A stretch of DNA of 64,000 nucleotides from Paragonimus westermani. Taxonomy: Eukaryota; Platyhelminthes; Trematoda; Plagiorchiida; Troglotrematidae. Both the position numbers and the translations under genes were made by a program. The stretch spans positions 124,001-188,000 of the forward strand of contig QNGE01000776.1 of assembly GCA_008508345.1 (NCBI GenBank), given 5' to 3'. This document shows, one piece after another, positions 22,488-33,470 of the stretch (its first letter is position 1; every line of letters begins with the position of its first letter). The notes under the pieces are model-generated. The model was not told the DNA's origin. It made no database searches and saw nothing but the letters and a program-made list of their open reading frames with translations.

Positions 22488-25400
22488 TACCAGGTTGCCG
22501 TGTGTGAAACGAAAGGCATGGATCTCTCTAACAAGGCGGTCAATCGCGTTCTTTTTACTGCGACTGAGTTAAGAAAAACAGTCGGTTTCCAAACCCAGAC
22601 ATTTACTTTGTTGAGGTGTGCTAGATTACTTCTGAGGTTGATGGGCTTGAGTTGATTGATGTCCATTGGAAAGTGTACGCTTCAATATCGCCACCAAATA
22701 GACTGAATCGAGCATCTTTAATGTCACTTCAGCCACTGCTGCTTCTTCTCTCACAATTATGCAGTCTGAGCATGGTAAGGATTTACATGACCAAATTGGG
22801 CATTCTCCTTTTATACTTCTGTTCGGGTAACTGATAAATCCTATGATTCCTCGACCCCCGTTTTACTCTATTTCAACCGATGACCACCTGTTTGGGGGGC
22901 CCAGTTTCGTTTTATTGGCTCCCATTACTGAGCGCCCCTAAGTTATCATTTCGCCGCACGGGCACATTGTTTAGCTTTTGAGGGTATTCGAACTCGGAGC
23001 GAAAGAGGTAATTGATTAATTGAGATTAAGCCATCTGATAAATTGTCAAAGAGCTTTCGGGCTGTGTATTTCAGTTATTCTTGCCGTGTTATGGCGAAAA
23101 GATTCATGGAGCATGAAGTATTCACTCTGCTGTCGGGAGGGTATCAAAAAGATGGGGAGATTCTGACCAGTTAGTTCAGTTGTCCACATCAAGTCGTTTC
23201 GTCCATGGCGCATGAATATTCTGGTGGTCCTGTGTCGGATATTTTTGAATCGTGCCCCTTTATACGTTCAGCCACTCAAATATTGACGAGCAACACCACA
23301 GTGGCCTGAATATATGAAACAGGAAAGGGGAATGTTCAAAGTGAATTGAACCGCATGGTCTGAGGGTCACCAGCAGGCCTGAAGAAAAGATAGGCGGGAA
23401 AATCTGATGGCAGACTGACACCTAGCATGGAGTTCACTCTAAACAATCCGTTGAAATTGATCAAAAACAGATATCCGCATCCAGCAGTGAGCAGGAACGA
23501 CTTGATTGGCCCTCTGATCCACAACACTCCACTCCATGCAGTTTATATGCGTCTAACAACAATATTTCCAGTTGCCATTATAGCTCAACTTTCGTTGGGT
23601 CGAATACTCATCCAATCGGTTGTCCAATTCGATGAGATGACCCTGGTTTTTCTGACTGCATGTATTTTGTTGGCTGGCCGTCACAGAGATGCCGGAGTAT
23701 TCGATGGCACAAAGGCAGCACTTCACTTCACATGGTCAGTTCACGTGAGGTTCTCGCTAAGTACTTAAGGTCCAACCGTGACGGGCATCGCACGCTCTGC
23801 TGCATGATGGCCTACCACCACTTGCGATCGAGGTGGATGAACAATCTGTCCCATAAGATACAAATGCTGCTGGAATATGGTGCTCTTTCATGCTTCACGC
23901 CCATTCGATTGGGAAGTAAAAAGTGTTCTGAAGAGAAATGTCATCGTGAGTGATGGTCCAGATACTACATTAATGTGCGAACAACCAGCTGACGCTTTCC
24001 CATCCACATTTTTGATAACAGTTTTGGGCAAAAAATTTGAATTGGACGGTCAGGTAAGACGATTCTTACGTTGGCATGTTCAGAAATTGGCCGGAAGCTT
24101 TTACAACAGCTCCGTGGTTTTGCTTTGTCAAGAGGCAATGGGAAAATGCAAAGCAGCATTTACTGTCTCAGGGTGTAACCCACTTCCGCAAGTCAGGTTT
24201 GTCAGGCGCAGAAGGGAGAATGTCTGTGAAAGGTCCAGTCTGGTCGTTTCTGCGAAACGTGTTAGATCTTAAAGTAGCTGCACGCGTCAACTGATGATTA
24301 TCATGTGTTTGTAGGAAGTTGCAGAGTTCGAACGAGCTGTCGCCGGTCAGTTACGAATGACGCAACGAGTAGACAAGAAATATATTGCCGACAGGTGAAA
24401 TCGACGAGAGCGAGCTGAAACGTTAGTACAGCGGAACCTCAAACGATCAGGCCGCGGAGCCGAACGTTCGAGTGCTCGGTTGACATGCCGGTAACCATAG
24501 TCGTTCGAACGACCATTTAACCGCATACAAAATCTGGGGAGGAGAAATAGCACCAGTGTTAATCCTAAGGTTAACGCAGTTAGCAGCAAACAAACAGGGT
24601 TGCTACAAAGTTGGTGACCACGTCCCCTGTTCTTATTTACCCCCTTCTCGTCGATTCTTCTCACGTTGGAATTCTCCTCGGTAATGACCATGAGGCATTC
24701 TTCTAAAGACTGGCATGACTAATTAAGATACGCGCGCAAAAAATTAGTTCTTCCGCGAATGCTAATCCTGATGCCTTAGTGAATTTTGATATCGTTTACT
24801 TCTGGAAGCTTGTTCACGCGTATTTTTTCTTACCTACGTGCTATTGCTGGAATTTTGTTTATATGTACCCTGGCTTCAGTCGCACTTGACAGCTCCGCCA
24901 TTACGCGGCTATTGCATTTGATCATATTTACGTGAACCGGTAACCTCGGAGCCTGTATATTTGGTGGATTCAATTTCGATGTTCGTTTTCATCTTCATCT
25001 ATTTGGTTCATCACAAATTTTTCAAACCTCAGCACTTCGTTGATAAGAAACCCGCCAATACCACCCTCTTCCCCTTTGGATCTGAACCGGTTGCGCTGCG
25101 GGCTCGGAATCTGTAGACGCTGGTTGCTTACAGACGCGTCTATCCTGGATCTGGCCTGTCGATAGACGTTGTGAGTAGACTACGCGTTGCTCCAACAAAC
25201 ATTAGAGGTACGGGATCAACAGTGCCAGATAAATCCGCGCGGGTGGAGACCAAGTCAATCTGCCGCGTGGTTCAGGGTTATCGGTTTCTATCTACAATGA
25301 CCGAGCGGATAGAGTTTGACACACACGATGTACGGATGTGTTCTCCTGGTTACCGGTCGACTGAAACTTTCCCAAAGAACAGCTATGTCGTCGGGTTTGC

Positions 25401-25904
25401 CTGATATACCTCTGTCTGCATAAGATAGTCAAGTTCCTGACCTCCAAAACCTGACCGCTGATCCTCAGGTGAACCACACTGATGACGATATTGAAATACC
25501 CCTAAGTGTTCTCACCATTCTTGCTCCATTTCATCCCTTGTCTGTGCCTTTCTTCTCCAAGGATTTCCATAATCTTCACATAGATGTGTCTGGGGAAAAT
25601 GAGTTGTCTGCCGTTTCATTTGATTGTGGTGTGCTTAAGTCCCCTAGAGCCAAGCAGGAACCATGCCCATAGATGACTGTGGAGAAGGCGGAGCGTCTAT
25701 CCAAACTTTTTAACGTTGTCCCAGCTACAATTTTGTGCTCACTTGAGCGGAACTTGGTGATGGACTACAAACTCATTGATGAATAAATATGTCCGAATTT
25801 AAAAGAGCTGAGGTTTATGAGGGTGCATCCAGATTTTCGTAAAAGGTTAAGGGGAAGGGCTCTGTCTGGTATGACTAAGGAGCCATACGGGCAGACGGAT
25901 AAAA
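22488..25904. other. No gene recognised; possible LTR region
   Basis: The stretch lies between a BEL/Pao integrase end and a BEL/Pao gag start on the same strand, where long terminal repeats would be expected, but no repeat pair was found by eye. The ORFs (for example 23660-23953, 23877-24272, minus 24347-24691 with a hydrophobic LLLTALTLGLTLVLFLL segment, and 25469-25672) show no known motif. Confidence 0.35.
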
Positions 25905-26996
25905 ATGCCTTCCAATGAAGTTCAATGGGGCCGTATATGTGCAATGAAATTTAGTGCGGGCTTGCCAAAAATTGAGCTAGAACCATTCGAAGGGTCACCC
26001 TTGAAGTTCCACGGCTTCGCACAAAATTTTGAGCTAAGCGTAGCTAACACAGATTGGCAAAGGTCAGAAGTTATCCCGCCTGATTCATTATTGAGAGAAT
26101 CGAGCTGAGACGGCCATCGAACAATGTGCGCGGCCGCCTAGAGAAATAGTATTCACTGCGGCAACTACAATATTTAGGTGACGATCGGAATACCCCGTGA
26201 AATTATTCAGGCTATCAACAAGGACGTGTTTAGCGGCCCGAGGCCTGGCGAGAGAAAGAGTAAGTGTCCTCAACGTGTAGCTACTCAGAAGAATGGACGT
26301 CAATTGATGATGTTCCAAAAGAACATCCACCTGATCTAAATTGCTTCACCGACCTTCAGCGTGTTGTTGACATGCTTCCTTGCTCAGTGCAGAAGTGGGC
26401 AGAGGTAGCCGACCTTGCCATGTACATTGGTCGGAAGATTTCTCTCGGTTTCTAGTAACCTGTATGAGCAACTTGTCGCCCGATTTTGTCCAAAGCCGCA
26501 TCAGAGGAAATGAGGCAACGCGCTTTCGCGAGGACTCCCAACGGGTACATCGTGCGTCGGACGTCAACCCCTCACGACTTTCGTCAATGATGCAAACAGA
26601 ACGGCAAATGTTCGCCACCGGTGAAGCACATCAACTGAGGACAGGTATGTTACATGGTTATCTCTAAAAGTTTGAAACAATATGTACGGTAAGTACTGTC
26701 AAGTTGCAAAATAGTGAAGGGAATATCTGCAAAGAAGCCGAGAAGATAATTTGAGCATCAAGCAGGCCTGGGAGGAATTTTCCGGCAGATTCGGCCAACT
26801 CGCCATCCGCAATTGTTACTCGAAGCGTAATAAGCCTTTTGGAAATAAACGCACGTTGCTGCATCCATTGTTGCCGCAGCTCAGTGCTTTCAAGTACTGT
26901 TTTCGGGGTGGTACTTTTCGATGTGAAGCTGTATGCCTTAGATGCGGATCATCATGGAGTGATAAATTTTCCCATATTTCATTTTCGCATATTTGA
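25905..26996 (+). mobile_element. BEL/Pao retrotransposon gag remnant
   Basis: The opening LPKIELEPFEGSPLKFHGF resembles the DUF1759-type gag start of BEL/Pao elements. Later frames give AIEQCARLEG-like sequence, then EHPPDLNCFTDLQRVVDML with WAEVADLAMYIGR, then a region ending near LLHPLLPQ, where the gag zinc-binding end would lie. At least four frame changes and several stops are present. Protease and RT are not found downstream, so the element is truncated. Confidence 0.65.
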
Positions 26997-28954
26997 GATT
27001 ATATCCAATGTTAAGTGAGATTCAATGTGGCTGTTGAGTGAACGTAGTCATCAACTGTCAGCAGAATTTTAAATTAACCATATATTGATTGAGTCAACTT
27101 TTGCGAGGGTGATTTATGAAAACGCGAAACGCAATTTAGGAATATTTCTAATAGAATTCGATCCGGAGAGGAAACATGATGAATGTTAAGAATAAACGAC
27201 AGAAGTCCGGGTTTCTAGTTACAGTATTCTTTTCTGAAAGATAGCTACAGTACATTGAGATGAATACTCGAAAATTTCCATCTTTCGATCACTGAATTAT
27301 AGAACCGACCTTTGCAGTGACTCCAGCAGCACAGAACTACAGTAGTTAATTTCGGTTGTGCCAACATCAATTTTCCCCGCGGCAAGAATGACTCTTCAAG
27401 CTTGAGCAAATTCTGTGTAACTCTCGAGCACAATTGCATGCACTGTTACCAGTGTTGTAGGAGGAAAACGGTTGTGATAACTATTAACCCATTGGCAGTC
27501 ACCGCAATCGTATGCGTCTACACTATTCCCGTGCAGTTAAGCAAACAGGCATGGCTATCATGGCATATTAAAAAAGACCAGTCCGTGTGGGCAGAGAAAC
27601 AAAAAACCCTGTCTATCCACCGCACGATTCGACAATCAGTCTTTAGGAAACAGACACTCCCAGGTGGAAGCGTGGAGTAAGTTGTGTTGCTTGGAATTGA
27701 AGACTGGACAACCTCCGAAACTTTGCTCGGAATAAAAGCTTGCGCACAAGAAATATTCAGGAGATATCGGCCTGGTTGCAGTGAACAGCTGTTGAAAATA
27801 GAACAGGAAGCCGCATTTGTGAACGTATATCAATATCGAAGGAACAATGGTCCATAACTGGATGACCACAATATCAATTGCGGCATCAGGAGTTGTGAAA
27901 TAAGTAGTGCAACACGTAGTTTTGCGAGCAGCAAAGGGCGTAGCGTAGATGTCCGTCCAGTCTTTGCGTGGTATATTGATACGGCGACTAGCTCGGGTAA
28001 ACCAGGGAGGAGCAATAGATCAAGTAATTATTCACCGTGTGGATGTATGTGGAGAGGGCCCATGCATTCCCTGTTTCCATACACTGAGCCCTGGAAAATT
28101 ACATATTCGGTGACTCTAGCCAAAAATTTCTTTCTAACTACTGCTGACAGATCACACCCTTGGCATCAATAAGCAATACCTTACAGTGACTAGCTGAAAT
28201 CCAAGGTGTTACTATTATTACGTTGAAAATCGCTTTTGGATTAACCTCAACGATTTCAGCAATATTTACGTGCGTTCTATGCTGATGACCTACTTCAGCT
28301 GGGTTCAACCATTTTGTCCAATTCGGTATCCAGTGAGGTTCTACTGACCTGAGAAGCGGTCCGTGGAAACAGAGTGTAGCACCACTCTTGAGGGTTGCAG
28401 CAAGTGGCCAAGGGCAGTGCAAGTGACTAACTTTACAATGTTCCGCGTGAGTTGAAAGCTAATAACACTCTGTAACGGTCCCCAGGAAAGCAGCTAACAA
28501 CTCCAGATGAAAGGCCATTTCGGTGACTGGCAATCAGTTGAGAAGGAAACTGTTGCTGGAGTGAAGTCCGAGGTCTCAGTTCGTAGAGGTCCTTGCTGTG
28601 GCTACCTGAAGGTTACCAGCCGCTAAGATGAAGCACTGCTGCACTGATCCAGTGCTGAAGGAAGTGTGTGAGGATCAAGTCACTGTGGTTACTAGTATAA
28701 CAATCAGGTACGTAAGTGGAAGTCTAACAACACTTCGGAACAGTAGAGAGGAGAGCAGATAACAATTTCAAATGGCTTCCGCAGAATTCGGGGTTGGAGG
28801 TCGTTCCAAATGGAAAGCGATCAATTTAGCTCCGATCTTGTTACCTAAATATTTCTTGAAATGCTGGAATCGAAATTTCACGCAAACCGTCTACAGCTCA
28901 CCAGCATCAACCGAAATGATGGGATATTTCAAATATGTCAAAAGTACCAATTCG
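26997..28954. other. No gene recognised; weak internal repeat
   Basis: No protein was recognised. Near 28462-28520 and 28722-28776 two segments share the order CTAA-AACAC, GGAA/GGAG-AGCAG, TAACAA and are about 70% alike, a degenerate repeat with a period near 260 bases. Confidence 0.35.
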
Positions 28955-30515
28955 GTGGTGAAAAAATTTCCAGCGTTTGCAAAAATCATTATTAGCGTTG
29001 GAACGCTTTTTCAGGTTTATTGTAATTTTTGAGATGAAATAGATCATCCCATAGCTTCAGAATGCTTGATTTCACGACTTTTTGAAGATGTATCTGAAAC
29101 GAAAAGATGTGGTTATACGATGTTGGCATCGTATTTGAAGAAGAACACTAACATACCTGACGGTAAAACACGTGGCAACGTTCCCCGTCTCCATTTGTTT
29201 ACGATATTTACGGTATTTTGCCTTTTTCGCACAATTCCAATTAGATGCCGCTCGAAGAATCGCTGTTTCTAGAAATGGCTGGAAACGGCCTTATCATACT
29301 GCTGTTTCCACCTTCAGTGTATATGGAACGACGTAAAGAAAGATAGCACGTCCCACTCTATCACCGAGAATCTTGACAAGTTATTCCTGTTAATTCCACT
29401 ACATTGCTTTTAAATATGCCAAGGTTGCGCGGCGTTCGCACAAACACCACCCTGTTGTATCTGGATTCGGGCTCCATGAGCAGCAACCTTTACGGACACC
29501 AACAGCGGTAGTGAGAACAAGTGACTCAGTAGAAGTACATACTGTGTTGTCGCATTTACAAGCGTTGGTGTCATTTTAAAGTGCGTGGACAAGTGAGCCG
29601 TTGATCGTTAAAGCCGCGACCAATCAGAACGTACCTTGAGTCTTGGCACAAGTGTGGAGCACACGGGCCGCCCTGACGCGCATACAATACACCCGGAAAC
29701 AGGTTAACTCAAGATGCTTGCCGATCACGTGAGGACATATTTTTCAGCCAGTCACTACTTGATATTTAGAAAGTCGATTTTCTATGGTGGCGCAAAGGAA
29801 TATCCAGATCAACATGACGCTAAACTAAATCAAAGATGATAGTTAGCATACAACTCAAACGACTCGAATACAAGTCTCTGATCACTTCCAGAATAGCTGA
29901 GTATGTCGCTCCGAGAGCTTAGTTCTTCTTCGGCGTGGCATGCAACTAAACACTTATTTCTCGTTTTTGCGGACTATCAAGAAGTTTCTCGTCTGTAGGT
30001 TTTGATAGCAGATTTCCCCTTTGCGCCGGTTCTGTACACAGCAAATGGCTCCCGGGTGCTACGGCTTGCAGTCGCCTAGCCTTCGGTGAATGGATAATAT
30101 CGTACATCAAAAATACGACGTGTGTTTTGCGGAAATTTTGAGCGAGGGGAGGACCCTGACAGCTTGATAGGAAGCAGTGGCTCGCCAGCTCTGCAGGCAG
30201 CAGCTTTGAAGGAAAATTAGCTCGAGTTCACTGAGTCACACACGAGGCTCCATGTACAGAAGAATATCCTGCGGCTTTATGGCCTGCTCTCCCCGGAAGT
30301 TTCTAAATGAAAGCCTTGTTCCAGCATTTCAAAGCCAGTAACCAAGAAAATCAAAAATTACCAGCAAATGGTCACCATGCCTCGACGGTGGTTTGATGAC
30401 CACCAAATCTACCTGATGATGGTCACTTCTGATAACTAGGTAAAGCAAGAAGGGAGTGTGTTGTGGACGGTGCTTTGCAAATTGTTTGATATACCGTGTT
30501 CAGGCTTCCAAATAG
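28955..30515 (-). repeat. Right arm of 1.5-kb inverted duplication
   Basis: Reverse complement of 10377-11951. The outer boundary is sharp: similarity stops at the AATAG ending at 30515. The inner boundary is soft: the first ~45 bases are diverged and the sequence further left is unrelated. Confidence 0.85.
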
Positions 30516-31074
30516 ACCATCACCGCCGGACAGTTCAAAACACCTCGGTCAGCGTTCTCACGAATGAGATCTTACCTTGGGTATCTGGAATCCACCTATG
30601 ACACGTTAAGAGAAACGCTATGTAAACGATCACCAATCTATGTCGGCGAATTTGGTCTTGTCATTGGATGTGCTGGTCGACGTTGAATACTACCCGTATG
30701 CAGCATGGCACAACTGCAAAGTTGGGATTCCAGTCAGTGTGTCGCTTTTATCGAAAAGGTAGATACGCCTATGAAAGCTGGCATCGAAAGCTTCTGGCTT
30801 AGAAGGACAGCAGAACTTCGTATACCTTCACGGGGAGGGTCTGTTCACTATGTATTTGCCTGCAGCCTGTTGTCACTGGTGTCTGCGGAAAGCCAGGCTA
30901 GTGTTACTGCGAGAATGTGAGGGCCAGTCTCGTGAACCAATTGCTTGATTTGCCGTACTTTGTTTAAAGGGATAGAACACTCGGTACACACACATTTGAC
31001 TATTATTTCCTTATTTGGGTGGGCACGGAAGGGAATAAAAAAGCATGAGTGGGGCTTCAAAAGCAGCGCTAGTA
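30516..31074. other. No gene recognised
   Basis: ORFs at 30705-30920 and minus 30848-31090 have no motifs. Part of this may be decayed upstream RTE sequence, but it could not be aligned. Confidence 0.35.
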
Positions 31075-32335
31075 GTGAGAAGGAATGCAATTTTGTTTAA
31101 TTTCTTCATAGACAGAATAATGGTGGGTCTTCTCCTGCACTCACAAGATGCCGGCGTGGACCTCCTACCTGGTGAAAGACTGACTGATCTTGATTATGCT
31201 GACGACAAGGCGTTGCTGTTTGACAATTTTCAATCGGCACAAGTAATGCTAGACGCTATTTCGCGTTCTGCTAAATACTTCGGAATGCGCTTTGCAGCCT
31301 CAAAATGAAGTGCTTCTGCAGGATTGCTGTGACCACGTAGATTTGATGTTAGGTAATGTAGTCATAGAGGTTGTTGGCCGGTTTGTATACCTGGGAAGCT
31401 GCATCAGCAGCAGTGGAGGTGTAGGGAATGAAAGGGAAGCGCGCATCTCTAAGGCTAGGACGGTGTTCGCTAATTTGAGGCATCTCTGGCGACAGAGGGG
31501 TATTTCTCTGAAGCTTAATGGTCGTGTATATAAGACAACGGTGAGGGCCGTATTACTTTACGGCAGCGAGACCTGGCCGCCCTGGGTGGAAGACGTGAAC
31601 CGTCTTCAAATATTTGACTACCGATGTCTGCGTTCAATCGCTCGTATTGGGTGGCAGCAGCGCGTAAGTAACGAGGAGGTTAGGAAGCGGGTGTTTTGTA
31701 GTGATTGACAGACGAGTTCCTTTGTCCAGTCTGTACGTTTGCACAGGCTTCGATGGTTAGGTCACGTATTAAGGATGCCAGCTAGTCGTCTTCCACACCG
31801 AGCACTGTTCGCCGACACTGCGACCGACTGGTGTAAGGTGCGAGGTGGACAGATGATGACCAGGCACATAGAAGCGAAATCGTTCACGAAGGGTTGAGCC
31901 ACTGTAGATCGGGTTCGTCTCCCGGACCGGGGCCCTCGCGACTCATAGAATCGGTGGTTGGAGACTCTAGGTGAGATGGCAGCTAATCGAGCTCAGTGGC
32001 GTGAATGTTGTCGTTGTTTGGCCCAATTGTCTGTGAAGTGAGTGCATTTAATGACGCGGGGCAGTGAGAGCCGTAAGGAAGCTGTCTCGCTGATGACGCC
32101 TTGCTGTCACTTGCAGCTCGGTTGTGTTGTTTGCAAGGTTTGGGCACCTTGATGTTGAATGTTTGAATATGGACGTGGTCATTTTCATTAGTTAGGTCCC
32201 TTCCCGTCCCCTTCTTTTTCCTTCTTTCTTTCTATATGGGGTTTGCTGTTTCTTCATGGTTGTGTGGCAGTTAAGCATTGATGTAAACCACTGACGTATT
32301 TCTGTCTATGGTGGATGATGATGAGTGATTTGGCT
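31075..32335 (+). mobile_element. RTE-type LINE, 5'-truncated, RT core to 3' tail
   Basis: The frame 31045-31308 carries LTDLDYADDKALLFDNF, so the catalytic YADD box is intact. A one-base loss at about 31306 shifts to 31292-31708: FVYLGSCISSSGGVGNE, then ARTVFANLRHLWRQRGIS, then LLYGSETWPPWVEDVNRL, then IFDYRCLRSIARIGWQQR. Beyond a stop the frame continues with RLHRLRWLGHVLRMP and ends near 32040. An untranslated tail of about 290 bases ends in a GATGATGATGA run. The layout fits RTE LINEs common in flukes. It ends directly against a CR1-like fragment. Confidence 0.85.
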
Positions 32336-33030
32336 GTCGACTGGTTCATCCTTCTCTTGTCATCATCAGATGGCCACCAAAAAGGGATTTGGGACTCTTG
32401 GATGGATAAAAACCTTTCGCCTGCATAGACAGGCCCAGAGATCATATAAGACCACTGCTGGAGTATGCTTATCAAGCCGTTCACACTGGCTTGAAGGAGG
32501 TTATATTCACCACCGAACGTGTCCAGCGAGAATCCACCAAAATGTTCACTGGCTCGTGGCATCTCTCCCACGTGTTTTGCCTCAAAATTCTTGACCTTCA
32601 TCCAGTTGGGTTTCGAAGACTCCGCGGCGACCAAACTCTGCACACTTTTACTTTAGCGTAGGACTCGTGCAGCAGTTAGCCACCCCCAGAGTATGATGAT
32701 AATCAAAAGGAAACAATTCTTTTGCCACAGAGTTGTAAACCACTGGAATGACCTTCCATTATATGGTATCAGCCGCTCTTTTGAGAACCGTTTCAAAGTG
32801 GTGATGGAATCCCACCTAATTAAGAAACTGTTAGCTTAGTTTACTCCATTCCGTTAGATTGTTATTTTACCTTGTTCTTGTTACTTTCTGTAACCCCGTG
32901 TCCGGTGCTACAACCTGTTCACAACGACTGCCTCTCAGGTCAAAGGAAAGACGGAGAGCATGAAAACTGACAAACTGATTGGGTGTGGGTAATTTGGGCC
33001 CCAGCCTCGAATCGAATCAGTGTATAATAC
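32336..33030 (+). mobile_element. CR1-like LINE 3' fragment, copy 1
   Basis: Broken frames match the post-RT domain of the copy at 20228: HHQMATKKGFGTLGWIKT, then a VQRESTKMFTG-like segment, then LKILDLHPVGFRRLRGDQ, then FFCHRVVNHWNDLPLYGI. A 3' untranslated stretch follows. It begins within the domain, so it is 5'-truncated, and an RTE tail touches its left end. Confidence 0.75.
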
Positions 33031-33470
33031 GCAACAACAGTTCTTCTCTTATAGGGTTATCAACTACTGGAACGACCTACCACCAGAGATTGTTAGCTGC
33101 TCTTCTAAAGATCGTTTTAAAGTGTTATTGGATTCCCACCCACTAAATAAACCGTTAAATTAATAATTTATCCTGTTCTTGGTACTTTCTGTAACCCCCA
33201 AGAGCGGTGCTACACCCCGTTTTCAATGACTGCCTTTCAGGTCAACAGAAAACCGCCAGACATCGAAACGAACAAACTGACTGGATCCGGGTAGATTGGG
33301 CCCTCAGCCTTGAACCCGTGTACAAATCGCTGAAATCGCTGAAATCGCTGAAATGTTACACTTCATCAGTTCAAGGTCACGCTGAGGTCATCCTTCGATC
33401 AGCTGATCAACCGCGTGGGTTGTTTTCTTTCCGCGATGGTAGATGTCTCCTTCACATTTAAAGATTAATA
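33031..33470 (+). mobile_element. CR1-like LINE 3' fragment, copy 2
   Basis: This repeats the end of the preceding fragment: FFSYRVINYWNDLPPEIVS, then the same untranslated order (CTTGTTACTTTCTGTAACCCC-like, then ACTGCC-TTCAGGTCAA). It ends near three 9-base units of AAATCGCTG (33326-33352). The pair is a tandem duplication of the LINE 3' end or two independent truncated insertions. Confidence 0.75.

Noticed and set aside
24347..24691. Minus-strand ORF with a 17-residue hydrophobic segment
   Set aside because: Single hydrophobic run, no family, overlapped by stops in all likely splice extensions. Not enough to call a membrane protein.
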